A stretch of 64,000 bases of DNA, taken from assembly GCA_016713985.1 (NCBI GenBank), contig JADJOD010000026.1:1-64000 (forward strand), in the 5' to 3' direction. The notes under the pieces were generated by a model that saw only the letters and a program-made list of their open reading frames with translations, was not told the DNA's origin and searched no databases. The stretch comes from Lewinellaceae bacterium (GTDB lineage: Bacteria; Bacteroidota; Bacteroidia; Chitinophagales; Saprospiraceae). Shown piece by piece: positions 9,801 to 25,600 of the stretch (its first letter is position 1; each line of letters begins with the position of its first letter). Both the position numbers and the translations under genes were made by a program.

Positions 9801-12800
9801 GAAAAGCAACAGGGTGTTGTGGTTGGTGGCGGTGAACATGTGTTCCACAAAATCCTCGTCGCGGGTGCGAACGCCCTGAGCGCCGCGACCGCCGCGGCCC
9901 TGGGCGCGGTATTCGGAAATGGGTGTACGTTTGATATAACCGGCGTGGCTGATGGTGATCACCACTTCTTCGTCTTCAATGAGGTCTTCGATGCTGATGT
10001 CTGCCTCGTCGATTTCGATGCTGGTGCGGCGATCGTCGCCAAACCGTTCGTTGATCTCGCTCAGTTCGTTTTTGATGATGCCGCGTTGCAGCATTTCGTC
10101 GGCGAGAATCGCCCGGAGTTCGGCAATTTTTTTCTGCAACTCGTCGTATTCGAGGCGCACTTTGTCGCGTTCGAGGCCGGTGAGTTGCTGGAGCCGCATG
10201 GCGAGGATGGCTTTCGACTGGAGTTCGGAAAGCCCGAATTTCGACATCAGGCCTTCGCGGGCTTCTTCGGCGTCTTTCGAGGCGCGGATCAGGGCGATGA
10301 CTTCGTCGAGGTGGTCGAGTGCGATGAGCAGGCCTTCGAGGATATGCGCGCGTTCTTCCGCCTTGCGAAGTTCAAACTTCGTGCGGCGAACGATCACGTC
10401 GAGGCGGAATTTGATAAACTCCTCGATCATATCCTTCAGGTTCAGGGTTCGCGGGCGGCCGTTCACTAAGGCGATGTTGTTGATGCCGTAACTGGTTTGC
10501 AGGGGCGTCAGTTTGAACAACTGGCTCAGGATCACGTTGGCTGCTGCGTCGCGTTTGATCTCGATGACGATACGTACTCCTTCGCGGTTGGACTGATCGC
10601 TGACGTCCGAAACACCCAGCACCTTTTTTTCATTGACCAATTCGGCGATTTTGGAGATCAGCATCGCCTTGTTGACCTGGTAGGGTATTTCGTGGACGAT
10701 GATGCTTTCGCGGCCTTTTTCGTCGGTTTCAATTTCCGTTTTGGCCCGCACCACCACACGCCCCCGGCCCGTGCGGAAACCTTCGCGCACACCCGACAAG
10801 CCGAAAATGATACCTCCGGTGGGAAAATCGGGCGCTTTTACAAACTCCATCAGTTCGTCGATGGTGATTTCGGGGTTGTCCACCGTGGCAATGATGGCGG
10901 CGCAAACCTCGCGGAGGTTGTGCGGCATCATGTTGGTGGCCATACCCACCGCGATCCCCGAAGCGCCGTTGACCAGCAGGTTGGGGAATTTGGTGGGCAT
11001 TACGGTGGGTTCCTGGAGCGAATCGTCGAAATTGAGTTGAAAGTCGACGGTGTCCTTGTCGATATCGCCGACAATTTCGTCGGCAACACGGCGCAGGCGG
11101 GCTTCGGTGTAACGCATGGCTGCGGGGCTGTCGCCGTCCATGGAGCCGAAGTTGCCTTGTCCGTCGACAAGCGGGTAACGCAGGCTCCATTCCTGGGCCA
11201 TACGCACCATCGTATCATACACGGAACTGTCGCCGTGCGGGTGGTATTTACCGATCACGTCACCCACGATACGGGCGGATTTTTTGTAGGGTTTGTTGTA
11301 GGCCAAACCCAGGTCGAGCATTCCGTATAATACACGGCGGTGAACGGGTTTCAGGCCGTCGCGTACATCGGGTAACGCGCGGCTGACGATAACGGACATC
11401 GAGTAGTCGATGTACGCGGATTTGAGCTCGTCTTCGATGTTAATGGAGACAATCCTCGGGTCTTGCATCTCTTATAGTTGACGGTGGAAGGTGGACGGTT
11501 GACGACAGACGGCGGCTTTGTTTTTTGTTAAAAGGAACAGTTGGAAAAATTCCGGGAACCATCCACCATGAGCCGTTTGCCGTGGGGCGCGAAGGTACGA
11601 AAATTAAGGATTCCAATCCTTAGTTTCACGACCTGATTTCAAGAAGATTCATTGTTAATATGCTGCCGTCGATATTGCGAAATTCCATTTTTAAAAATCC
11701 GGCCAGGGGGCTGTACCAAAAGGTTGCACCCGAACTGCCGAGTGGCGAATCAGACTTCGCTTCCACCACGGTGCAGGAGAAAAGCCGGCCCTGATAAAAC
11801 AGGGTTTGTTCGCCCGTTTTTTGGTACTCAAATTGAAACTGTACGGTTCCTTCCCATATTTTCCAGCGTTTATCCCCCCATTCTCCGCCCGCTTCCAGTT
11901 TCCAGGACCAGCCGGTGGAATCGAAGCGGATATGAGGAAACGGATTGCATTCGAGTATCCTGAATCCTTTCATACGCGGCGGGTGCAGCCAGATTTCACT
12001 TGGATTGATCACCGACGCCGCAACGGATTCGTGTATTTTTTCCCGATGCAGGTTGTAATAGATTTCGCGGGTATAATAAAAGGAGTCCGGGGACATGCTC
12101 ACCGGGAATCGCAGCCCTACCGTGCCGATCACCTCGCCCCGGCACTTTCGCAACCGGCCCGCCGGGCAAAAATCCCAGTTTGCATCGACCGATCGTGCAT
12201 TTGAACCGGTCTGCAGGATGGGTTCCTGAAAAACGAACAAGCACGTGTCGCCATCCCTGAGGATCGAGTATGTATACACGAATTCTTTGCCGGGAAAAAT
12301 CGAAGTATCGCTTTGGCAGAAAGCGGAGATGCTTACAGAAACAAAAAAAAGCAGGAAAAACGGGCGCATGACTTTTTGATTGGATGCACAAATTAACTAA
12401 ACTTAACTATGGAGCCGGCGCCTTCCTAAAATTTAAAACAAAACTAACAATGGGGTAACATCGCTTAACGAAACTCGGGGCACACATTTGCGTCATCAGT
12501 ACAAATAACTGAATTTCAACAATTTACAATTCATTCACAAATATGAAAACCACGAAGCAAGTTCTGTTCGCCGCCCTGATCATCCTTTTTGGAAACCAGT
12601 TTGCCACTGCTCAAATCGCCCTCGGATTAAAAGGTGGCGCCAATTTCGGCACCGTACACGCTACGGAAACCCTGAACAGCCTGACACCCGATTTTAAATA
12701 TTCCACCGGCGCTGTGGCGGGTGGTGTTGCGGAGATCGGTTTCGGCCGTTATTTTGCCCTGCAACCCGAAGTCCTGTGGGTACAAAAAGGGTTTCTATTT

Positions 12801-13564
12801 GATGAAGGTATCGATATTCCCGTGGGAAACATCCCCATTCCGGCCGGTGTGGAAGCCACCATCCGCACCAACTACCTCGAAGTGCCGCTGCTGGCCAAGG
12901 CAAAATTCGGCACCGAGCGGGTGCAGGCATACGCCCTGCTCGGACCTTCGTTCGGTTATGCGCTGAACGGCAAACTCATCACCCGTACACGTTTTCTTTT
13001 TGAATTCGATCCGATCCGCACGGACCTGAATTTTAACAACCTGGATTACAATCGTTTCGAGGTGTCGGCCGTGGGTGGCCTGGGCGTGCAGTTCAACTTC
13101 AACGGGATCAAATGGTTCGCAGACGTGCGGTATACCTACGGACTCACCGAACTCTACAATTTCCCGGTGGTCAACGAACAAATTAAAAACCGCGGCATCG
13201 CCCTCAGCACGGGGGTTATGCTGGACCTCAGCCCCGCAAACAAATGAATGATGAATGATGAATGATGAGTGATGAATGATGAGTGATGAATGATGAATGG
13301 ATGCGTTGCTCAGATAATATGTAATAACATATATTCGACCGTGCAAAGTATCTCGATGCTGGGCAGGGTTTCTCTGACGGTTCTCATTTTTCGGCCTAAG
13401 CCCTACTGGTCTGTTTTAGAGGGCGTTAGGCCGAAAAATGTTCACAATAAGGTTGTCCGTTAAGCCCAACTGCTAGAGTGGTTGTCCGTAAAATCTAATC
13501 CTGACTTTTACATATAAGGCCCCGGACATGGCGTATATCCCCTCCCATCTCTAAGCAACGCCCC

Positions 13565-13623
<59 letters not shown>

Positions 13624-16600
13624 CATAAACCTGTTTTTTGCACGCTTTCAACGTATTCATCAGCAATGCCGTGACGGTCATGAGGCCGACGCCGCCGGGA
13701 ACGGGTGTGATGTGGCTGCATTTAGGCGCAACGGAATCGAAATCCACGTCGCCGACGAGGCGGGAGCCCGATTTTTTGCTCGCGTCGGGAATTCTGTTGA
13801 TACCCACGTCGATGACCACGGCGCCTTCTTTGATCCAGTCACCTTTGACGAATTCGGGAATCCCGATGGCTGCCACCACAATATCGGCGCGGCGCACTTC
13901 GGCGGGCAAATCGCGGGTACGGGAATGGGTGAGCGTCACGGTGCAGTCGCCCGGGTATCCCTTGCGTGAAAGCAGGATGCTGATGGGGGTGCCGACGATG
14001 TTGCTGCGCCCCACCACCACGCAGTGTTTCCCGGAGGTCTCGATGTTGTAGCGGCGAAGTATTTCCACAATCCCGTACGGCGTGGCCGGCAAAAAGGCGG
14101 GCATACCCTGGGCCATGCGGCCAAAGTTGATCGGGTGAAACCCGTCCACGTCCTTGCGGTGGTCGATGGCAAGGGTTATTTTTTCTTCGTCGATGTGTTT
14201 GGGCAGGGGCAACTGAACAATAAAGCCGTCCACGTCGGGGTCTTCGTTCAGGCGGCGAACGATGTCGAGCACCTCGTTTTCCGGGGTGTCCGCCGGACGG
14301 CGGATCAGGCTGCTTTTAAAACCGATCTGTTCGCAGGAACGGATTTTGGAATTGACGTATACTTCGCTGGCTGCGTTATCGCCGATCAGGACCGCGGCCA
14401 GGTGGGGGATTTTTCCATTTCGCTCCCGGATCAGGGCTACTTCGGCCGCCAATTCGGCCTTGATGTTTTCGGACAGGAGTTTGCCGTCGAGAAGTTGCAT
14501 TTTTAGAATGAGGAATGATGAGTGATGAATGATGAGTGATGAATGATGAATGGGGAGTGGGGCCTTATTCTTTTTTGGGGGTGTTTAATTTTTGCTTTTT
14601 GGTGAGGATGGAACTGCGTATAATTTTCATAATTTCTTCTGTATCAGCGTAGATGGATTGATATTCCGCTTCGTTTAAAAAATCGGAAGCGTGCAGGAGT
14701 TCGAGCCAGAATTGTGTTTCGCCGGTTTCTTTTTGGGCCACACTCAGTTTATGAACAAAATCCACAGGGCTTTCTGCATTTGCGGCTTCCCGGACCATAG
14801 CGCCGGGGTTCGTGCCGGACCGAAGCAGTTGTTTACTCATGACAAATTCCTTTTTTTCTTCGGTCAGGTAGCGATATAATCGAACGATACGTACGGCCAG
14901 GTGAAAACTTTTTTCCCGCAACACATCCCCTCCCGGTTTTTCGCTTTTTGGTTTCATATTTATAACGTTTACGTGAAAAATCCCATTCATCATCATTCAT
15001 CACTCATCATTCATCATTCATCATTCATCATTCTCTAAATCTTTTGTACATCTCCACATACCCCCTCGCCTTCTTTTCATCCGGCTCCACTACCCTACCC
15101 TCCTGATTATCAGAATATTGCGGCAGGTTTAAAACCGTTCTGCCCCACAAAACGGCGCCACGGACGGACACGTCGATCCTTTCGTCCACAAGAATCACGT
15201 TTTTTTGAAAAATATCGGCGAGCATCTGCACCCAAAGATTGTTGTGCGAAAAACCGCCACCCGCATGAAGCGTGCGGATCGGGTGCCGTTCTTCAAGGGC
15301 TTCTGCGATGTATTTCAGGTTGAACAACACCCCTTCCATGACAGCCCGTACGAAGTGCGCCTGCCCGTGAGCGGCGTGCAGCCCGCGGAAAGTGGCGCTG
15401 GCGTGTGCATCGTAGAGGGGCGCCCGCTCGCCGAGCAGATAGGGAAAAAACAACAGGCCGTCGGAGCCGGGCGGCGCCTGCGACGCCTGGGCGGCAAAGT
15501 TACCGGCGTCGAGCGGCGACTGAAAAACGGCCGTCCGGAGCCATTCGAGGGCGTTGGTACCGTTGTTGCTGGCGCCGCCGGCGATTAAACGGGATTCGTC
15601 GATGCGGTAACAAAAAGTACGCATCTGTTCGTCGGTCACCGGGTTATTAACCACCGTCCGGATGGCGGCGCTGGTGCCGATGGTGACGGCAAATTGTCCG
15701 GGAAGGACTGCGCCCGAGCCGGAATTGGCCAATGCGCCGTCGCTGGCGCCGATGATCAGGGGCAATGTTGCCGGAAGAAAAGGACTCAATCCCGGAATGG
15801 CATACCCGATATGCCGTGGTGACACCAAATCGGGAAGGTGGTCGGCTGAAATACCGGCCAGTTGGAGCGCCGTTTCGTCCCAACGGTTTTTCCGGATATC
15901 CAGCAATCCGGTAGCCGAAGCGACAGACAGGTCGGATTCGCACCTGCCGGTGAGCCGTTGCCAGACGAATTCCTTGATTCCGAGGAACTTGTGTGTATGT
16001 CGAAAAACATCCGGCAACTGATGTTTCAGCCAAATGATTTTGATCAACGGCGACATGGCGTGAATGGGCACGCCCGTGCGGTGGTACAATGCCGGGCCTT
16101 CCGGGTTTTGCCGGATTTGCCGGGCCATGTCGTCGGCGCGCAGATCGGACCACAGCCAGATGTTCGTCAGGGGTTTGCCCGTCCGATCTGCGGCAAGTAG
16201 CCCGTGCATGGCCGAAGAAAAAACGATGCCATGCAAGGGCTCCCTGTTGTGGTTGGAGGGGATGGCGGCCATCACTTCACCCAAAACGGCCAGCACGTTT
16301 TGAAAAACCGATTCGGGATCCTGTTCACTCCGGCCCGGCTGTGGTGTAAGCAGGTGATTGGACCGCGCGGCCGTGGTCAGCACCGTATTGTCGTCACGGA
16401 CAGCGACGGCTTTTACGTTGGTTGTACCGATGTCGAGGCCAATGAGCATCCGGGCGGCGGGTTCATTCGGCGGACAGTTCGAGCAGGCCAAAAATACCCG
16501 CATCGATCCAGCCCCTGTTTTTGTCTTCTCCGGCCACGGGTACATTGCCGATAAAATTTTCCCGTTCCTGGGAATGGTCGTTGTCGCAATAAGCGAGCGC

Positions 16601-19600
16601 AAAACCCATTTTTTTGCCCGCTTTCAACATTTTCGGGATGTTTTCACCATCCGGTGAAAAACGTTTGCCGTTGAATATCTTCATGGCCACTTCCCAGGTG
16701 CTGACCGGGCCAACCGTGTTGCGGCGGGTGACGCAGTGGTCGTTAAAATAAGTGAATGCACTGTCCGCAGCGACGTCGACCACTTTGCCGTCGAGTGCGA
16801 TGTGGTAGGCGAAGGCGTTGAAGTTATACTGGTGGTTGCCGCCGGAAGCGTCTTCGTCGATAAAAATTTCGAGGCAATCGTCGTCCCAGTAATGATCGAG
16901 TCCGTCGGGGTGCATATCGATCAGGGTGTCGTCGGTGATTTCGGCCAGCACGTAAAGGTTGTTATCGTCCCAGGCAATTTTGTAACGCCCGCTGAAGTCT
17001 GCGGCGGAAGGCGCCTGACCGATCCAGAGTTGGTCGAGCGGGAGCCATTCGGCTTGTTGCCAAACGGGGTCCGAAGCCGCGCCGTCGAGCACCGGGGTGC
17101 CGTAGGAAGCGGAAAAGAGGGTTTTTTCGCCGGTATCCGGAGTTTCTTCCGGAGCGGCTTTTGGATCGTTTTGTAAAAAAACAAACAGCAGCGTGGCCAG
17201 AGCCACGGCAAGTCCGATATAGGTTTCACGATTCATGGAAAATCATTTTGGGCAAAGGTTTCACTTTTTTGGCGATTTCCGGCAAGCGACGTGCGGGAGC
17301 TGTGGGAGGTTTTATTCGGGCAGAAACAAAAGCTTCCGGACGGCCTCCGGATTTTTTGGAACGGAATTTGCAAAATCGGGTACATAGCGTTACGGCTGGG
17401 ACGTTTTGCAAACTTGATGAAAATTTATCACGGAAATTTTGGCTCCGACGGTTCAATGAACGTAATTTGCATCCCGTTTTAAAATGTCATTCCCATCCGC
17501 TGCTATTGCCTCTTTTTCAGGGCGGATATTACTACTAATCACCTCCCTGGTATATAATCCGAAAGTCTTCGGGATTTTTCCACGATTGCAGCAATCTGCC
17601 TTTTTTAATGCGCTTTGCTTCGGTTTGTCTGCTTTAAAAGTAAGGCGGCAAGCATCTATTTAATTGATAATTACCCGCCTAAAGATAATTTTTTATTCAT
17701 ATTCAACACCCGCACCACAATGCGGCTTATCTTTGGCGAAGCCATATTTTCACATGGGTAACTTTGAACAACACACCAATCGGATACTGAATAAACGAAT
17801 GAAAAATTTTATCCTACTTGGGGCAGCAGGCTACATCGCGCCCCGGCACATGAAAGCCATCCAGGAAACTGGCCACCGCCTCGTCGCTGCATTGGACAAA
17901 AGTGATAACGTTGGCGTTATTGACAAGTATTTTCCGGAAGCGGCCTTTTTCACCGAGTTCGAGCGATTCGACCGGCACGTCAACAAGCTGATCCGGGAAG
18001 GGATACAGATCGATTACGTTACCGTCTGTTCCCCCAACTATCTGCACGACGCACATATCCGTTTCGGATTGCGCATCGGCGCCAACGTCATTTGTGAAAA
18101 ACCCCTGGTACTGAATCCCTGGAACTTCGACGCGCTGCGGGATATGGAGATTGAAAGCGTAAAAAAGGTGAATACCATCCTGCAATTGCGCCTGCACCCG
18201 GCCATGATCGCTTTAAAGGAACAGGTGGAACAATCCGCGCCGGACAAAATATTCGACGTAGACGTGACTTACATCACCTCTCGGGGCAATTGGTACTACA
18301 CCAGCTGGAAGGGCAGCAAGGAAAAATCGGGAGGTATCGCCACCAACATCGGCATCCACTTTTTTGATGTGTTGTACTGGCTTTTTGGCGAAGTGCAACA
18401 CAGCGAGGTTCATTTGCACACACACGACCGGGCGGCCGGCTATCTTCAACTGGAGAAAGCGCGGGTACGCTGGTTTTTGAGCATCAACTATGATACGATC
18501 CCGGAAGCGGTAAAACTTACCGGGGAGCGCACGTTCCGGTCTTTTACCGTTGACAACGAAGAAGTGGAATTCAGCGGAGGATTTACCGACCTGCACACGG
18601 AAAGTTATCGCGACGTTCTCGCGGGCAACGGTTTTGGCCTTTCGGAGGCCTGCAAAGCCGTTGAAATGACTTATGATATCCGGAATACCCAACCGACGGG
18701 CCTGACCGACAACAGTCATCCGCTCGTCCATCTTCCGGTAAGTCCGCACCCGTTTGAGCGCGAAGAGCTGGTCGAGTCGTATTGACAGGCACTCCCTTTA
18801 ATCTTGATCACCATAACCTGACATCCCAAATATGAAAAACGCAGTTTACATCCACCGATCTCCTTCATTTCCTGACTCCGGATCAACCAATTTTTTGAAA
18901 AACTTATTTTCTCCACTACTTTCCTCCTCCCAGCCGAAAATCGGCGAAAGGTTGCAGGTTGATATGCACGCACACTGGTTACCGGGTGTGGACGACGGCG
19001 CACAGTCCGACCGGGAAGGTATGGAAATGATACGGGGGCTGGCGGAGTTGGGCTATCGCAAACTCATCGCCACCCCCCACATCAAAAATCAGTACGAAAA
19101 CGACCCGGAAATACTGCGCCGGGCATTCGACCGCTTTAAAAAAGTGGTGGAAAAAACGGACATCAAGATTGAACTCGGTCTGGCGGCGGAGTACATGCTG
19201 GACGAAGGGTTTGAAAGACACCTCAAATCCGGGCCGCTGCTTACCCTGGCGGACAATTACCTGCTGGTCGAGTTGTCGCACCACAACGTGCAAATACTCT
19301 CCGCGATACAAAAGACACTGTTCAATCTGCAGGTGGAAGGTTACCGCCCGGTACTTGCGCACCCGGAGCGTTACAGTTATTATTTTGAAAATTTCAAAAC
19401 CATCGAAGGTTTGAAAGAAGCCGGCTGCCTGTTTCAACTGAATGCCATGTCGATTGCAGGCTATGAAGGAAAAGAAATTACAAAAAGGGCACGCAAATTG
19501 CTAGACCAGGAATGGTACGAATTTGTAGGCTCGGATTTGCACAACCCTCAGCAAATCAACTACCTGAAAAAAGTCGCACTTACCCAGGAATTCCAAAACC

Positions 19601-22600
19601 GCGTTTTTTAATTAACAAAAAAGGGGCAATCATCCCGTTCCGAAAAAAATTTACTATGATGAATCAGAAATACCTCCCTAAGGTAATTCTTGGCATCGCC
19701 ATATGCGCGATGCTCGCCGGCTGCGGTAGCGTCAAATACCCGGAGATGCTCATGCTGCAAAATGTAAAAAACCAGACAACAGCCATCGGTAATCCGCCCG
19801 AACTCCGGATTCAAAGCGATGACATCCTCAACATCCAGGTTTCCAGCAGGAATCCCGAAACCGTCGCTGCATTCCAGTTGAAAAAAGAAGACAACTCCGC
19901 CTCTTCCGGCGAACGGGCCCTCGGCCAGCAGGAAGGTTACCGGGTGGATGAAGCGGGTGGTATTTACCTGCCTTTTATCGGTCGTGTTTACGCCGCCGGA
20001 AAAACGGTGCTCGAATTGCGGGATGAAATCACCGCCAAACTGGTCGCCTATTTCCCCGATGCCACCGTGCAGGTCCGGTTTCAGAATTTCCGCGTCACCC
20101 TCATCGGTGAAGTAACCCGGCCGAACGCCTATATTATACCAAACGAACACCTCAATATCCTCGAAGCGCTTGGCATGGCCGGCGACTTCACCCCCTATGC
20201 CCGCAGAAATTCCGTACTCATCATGCGCGAACGCAACCAGAAAAGGGAATTCGGGCGGGTGAATACGCAGGATACCACCCTGTTTAAGTCACCTTATTTT
20301 TACCTCAGCCCCAACGACGTCGTATACGTGGAACCGCTTAAAGCAAAACAATATGCCACTCAGGGCGACTTCCTGTCGAGGTATTCGCCGATCTTTTTCC
20401 CACTCGTGACACTTGCAACCTTTGTATTGGGACTTTCCATCAAATAAATGAAAAACGCTACACTTCACCACTTTAATTGTCTTAATCCGTGAAAGAAGAC
20501 CGAATAGATTTTAAAGAATTGCTTGGTAAGGCGCGCAAGTACTGGTACTTGTACGTGCTCATTTTCCCCATGGCCGTAGGGCTGGCTTACCTGTATTTGC
20601 GGGTTACACCCAAAAAATACGAAGCCACCGCCATGTTGCTCATCAAAGACGAAGAGAAATCGGGGCAACTCGTGGAAGAGGCTATTTTTGACGACCTTGG
20701 TTTGTTGTCCAAAAAGAAAAAAAGCCTTGAAAACGAGGTGTTGATCCTGAAATCGACCCCCCTGATGGAAAACGTCGTCCAGAATCTCGAACTGCAATAC
20801 GAGTATTTCAGCCTCGAATTCATGAAAAAACGCGATATCTTCAAGGATTCGCCCATTCGTGTGATCGACTGGAAACCCAACGGCAACTACGAATACGTGG
20901 ACGCCAAGATCGAATTCGATAACAAAGGCGGCTACACGCTGGAAGCCGACAAACGCAAATATTCAGGCGAATTCGGCAAAGAACTGCGCCTCCCCTCCGG
21001 CAAACTGACCCTGTCGTACAACCGGGGAAAAGACATCAAAGGCCCGGTGGGTCTGCTCATCAGCCCGGCCAAGGAAAAAGCCAAGGAATTGCTCGACGGA
21101 CTTGATGTGGCTTCCATGGGCGAACTCTCCAGTTCGCTGAGCCTCAACTACAAAGATGTGGTGGCTATCCGCGCGGAATCGGTGCTGACCGAACTCATCA
21201 CCCTGTACAACCAGCAGTCCATCGACGAAAAAAACATGGTGTTTGAAAACAGCCTGAGCCTGCTGAACGAACGGATCAACCTGATCTCCCAGGAACTGGC
21301 TGCTGCGGAACAAAATGTGGAATCCTACAAACGCCGGTTCAATATTTCCGAACTGAGTGTGGAAGGCAGTATGTTGATGAAGGAATTGTCCGATTATAAC
21401 CGGGAGATTTCCGGCACGGACGTTCAATTGGAAATCCTCAATTCCATCCAGGACTTTTTGGAGCGGAACAAAGAGAATTTTGAATTTGTACCGACCAATA
21501 TCAGCATCAACAACCTTACCCTGAGTAATCAGATTGTCAATTTTAACGACCTGCTCCGGCAAAGGGATCAGTTGAGAAACCGCCTCGGCGCCGCTCACCC
21601 GGATCTTATTTTGATCGAAAAACAGATCAAAAACCTGCGCCAGACGATCGTTGACAATATTCAGACCATCAAAGCGGATATTCAGATCGGGCGTAATGCC
21701 AAACGGGAAATGAGTTCGAACGTGGAAACACGGATGTTGAGCCTGCCCACCCGGGAACGGGAATTGCTCGACAAGGAACGCCGCAAAAACCTCACGGAAA
21801 ACATTTACATCTACCTGCTGGAAAAAAGGGAACAGGCCGCCATTTCGCTGGCCAGCACCACTTCCACCGGCCGGGTGATCGAACCTGCGGAAGCGTCCGA
21901 TCCGATCAGCCCGAAAGCGGCACAGGTTGTCCTGATCGCTCTTTTCCTGGGCCTGGCCATACCTTCCGGTATCGCATTCACCCTGGAAAGTTTGAATGAT
22001 AAAGTCCAGACGGAAGACGATATTCACCGCCTGACAACGGCCACCGTAGCGGGTGTACTGGCTTCCAGCCGCAAAAAATCCCGCTTAGTGGTGAAAGAGA
22101 ACAGTAATTCGGCGGCGGCGGAGATGTTCCGGTTGCTGCGGGCCAACCTCGCATACATCACACCCGGAGAAACATTGCGCTCCCTGATTGTCACTTCCGG
22201 CGCTCCCGGGGAAGGCAAATCGTTTATCGCGCTGAACCTGTGTGTCACGCAGGCGCTGGCCGGCAAAAAAGTGTTGTTGCTCGAACTGGATTTGCGCAAA
22301 CCGAGTCAGCAGTTTGATGATATCGAAGCGACAGAAGACGGCGTGGTCAACTACTTGGTCGACCCGACCATTACCATAGACAAGATCATTCAGAACACGG
22401 GGCTTCACATCAATTTTGACGTGATCCGTTGCGGCGCCAAGCCGCCGAACCCGAGTGAGCTGATCCTGTCGCCCCGCTTGCGGGAACTGGTGACCACACT
22501 CAAAAGCAAATACGATTTTATCATCCTGGATACCCCTCCGGTGGGTGTGGTAGCGGATGCCCTGCTGCTGAAAGACCTTGCCGACGCCACCATGTACGTC

Positions 22601-25600
22601 GTCCGCGCAGGTTATACCCGGAAATCGGAGTTCCACGTCATCAACGATATCATTCAAAAGAACAAACTCCCCCGTCCTTTTGTCGTACTCAATTCCGTCA
22701 AATTGAATAAACGGGGCTATGGCAGCGGTTACTACACAGCCTATTATTCGGAAGACAATTGAGCATTCACTTGCATTGTCAAACGTTATCGCAGAGCATT
22801 TAGAAGGCTGAAGAGCACTTTGAACCATGTCATTGAAACAACGAACGATCCGGGGGTTGTCATGGGCGTTTATTGACCGTTTTGCCAACCAGTTGTCCCA
22901 GTTTATTTTCGGGATCATCCTGGCAAGGCTGCTGTCGCCCGCCGAATATGGGTTGATCGGAATGCTGGCTATCTTTTTTGAAATTGCCGACACTTTTGTC
23001 GTTGCCGGTTTCAGCGAAGCCCTCATTCGGAAAAAAGACCCGACGGATGCAGATTATTCGACCATTTTTCTGGTCAACGTAGGCACCGGCATGTTTTTTT
23101 ATGCGGTGTTGTATATGATGGCACCCGGAATCAGCTGGTTTTTTAATGAACCGCAACTGATTCCGATCATCGGGGTGTTGGGCGCCACGGTTGTTATCAA
23201 TGCCTTCGGCATGGTAGCCCGGGTGCCCCTCACCAAAAACCTCGATTTTAAATCGCTGGCTTCCATATCCGTCATTTCCAACCTCCTGTCAGGAGCGGTG
23301 GCAATTACGCTGGCGTTCCAGGGGTACGGGGTGTGGAGCTTAGTGTGGCGCAACATCGTCCAAAGTTTGTTATCGACCATTCTGGTGTTTTTGTACGTCA
23401 GGCCGCGCTGGAAATTGCAATTCAGCGGCGAGTCTTTCCGCGAAATTTTTGCATTCGGCTCCAAACTGCTGGCGTCGCGGCTTTTCTTAGAGGCTTACAA
23501 CAACATCTATTACATTATTATCGGCAAATTTTTCAGCGCCCGGGACCTCGGGTTGTATACCCGGGCAAACGGCTACAAGGATATGTTTTCACGTACCCTG
23601 CACAACGTCATTCAATCCGTCAGTTTTCCGGCCTTAGCCGAGATCAAGGACGACGACGTGCGCCTGAAAAACGCGTACCGGAGGCTGGTGCAAACCACCA
23701 CCTATCTCACGGCCGTGTTGATGTGTGGCCTCGCCGCCACCGCCGATAATTTTATTCTCGGCCTGATCGGTCCGAAATGGTCGGAATCGATCCCTTATTT
23801 GCAGCTGCTCAGCATCGTGGGTATATTTTACCCGCTGCATTATATCAACCTCAATATCCTGGTGATCAAAGGGCAATCGGGCCAGCATTTCAGACTGGAA
23901 GTACTGACTAAACTGATCGCATTACCCGCCATTGCCGTCGGCCTGATCTTCGGGATCAAGGCGATGATCATCTGTATGTTATTTACCTGGTCGCTCGATT
24001 ATTTCATCACGGCCTCCTCCTCCGGGCGATTGATCAATTACCCGGTCAGCGAGCAGTTTAAAGATATTTTGCCCTCCTTTTTGTTTGCCGCAGCGCTTGG
24101 AATCTTTGTATTCGCGACCGGCAGGTTATTCTCCCTCCCCCCCCTTGTTATGCTTATGATCCAGGTGATCGCAGGATTCGCCTTTACGGTACTGATTTCC
24201 AATCAGTTCAGGATCAAACCTTTTCTCGAGATCAAAGAGATCGTCCTCCAAAAATTTGTCAAAAAAACTGCCGTTGCAAACTAAATTGAAACACTACTGA
24301 ATATGACTGAACTGGTTTCATGCGTGGTACCGACTTACAACCGGGCGCATTTCCTGAAAGATGCCATCGAAAGCACGATCGCACAAACCTATCCCCATTG
24401 GGAACTGATCATCGTGGACGATCAGTCTGCCGACAACACCGCCGAGGTGGCCAAACAATACCAGGCCAAAGATCCGCGGGTCAAATATTTCCTGAACCCG
24501 GAAAAAGGGGTCAGTTCGGCGCGGAATTACGGCATCAAAATGGCTCAGGGTCAATACGTTGCATTTCTCGACGACGACGACATCAGCCTGCCGCACCGCT
24601 TCGAATCACAGCTGAAAGCCATGAAAAAATCGGGCAACGGCTTCCTGGTTTCCGGTTTCCAGTCGAAGGACAAGGAAACGGGTGAAGTGCTGGAAGAGCA
24701 AAAATTAGAACTCAAGGCCACCTGCACGGGTTTCCCTTCGCGCTGGATGATCCGCAAAGACTTGCTGAACAAAGTGGGTGGTTTCGACCAGACGGCAGCG
24801 CCGCTGGAAGACATCGAACTGAGTATGCAACTGGCTGCTTATGAAACCTTTGCCCTGCACGACGACATCGTGGCCGTCACCTTCCCTACCGAGGGTTCGG
24901 CCAGCAGCGCCACCGAAAAAAAGGTGCGCGCGCGCCTCGTGCTGCTCGAACGTTCGAACAACCTTTTTTCGCCGCTCGAAGCCGCCTGGTGGCAGTTTTC
25001 CGCCGCAACGGATTATTACATGATGGGCCAGTACGACAAGGCCTGCGAGTACCTGAAAAAAGCGGCGCAAGGCGATCACCGCGGCATATACGGGCTTGCT
25101 TATCAATACTTCAGGCTCACCCGGTGGATCGGCGGGCCATTCAGAAGAGTGCATATGAAAATTCTCTCCGTGCTGCGGGAATTCAATTTGCCTGTGTTAG
25201 TCAAACACCCGGTCGTCACCAATGCCTGAATCACTCAAGGAAAAATCGTTCACCGCATTTCTCTGGGTGCTGATCGACAAGATGGGGGGCAGTGTTGCCA
25301 ACTTCATCGTCACGGTCCTGCTCGCCCGGCTGCTGACGCCCGAAGACTTCGGTCTGGTGGCGATGGTGATGATTTTTTTCGAGTTGTCTTCTTCCTTTAT
25401 TCAAAGCGGCATCGGGTTCGCCCTCGTGCGGGAAAAAACGATCACGGAGATCGACAAATCCACCGCTTTTATTTTTAATTTATTGACGGCCCTCGTTTTC
25501 TACGGTATTTTATTCCTGGCGGCCCCGGCAATCGCCGCATTTTTCAAACAACCGGCCCTGACGGCGATCGTGCGGGTGATGGGGCTTAACTTGATCGTCA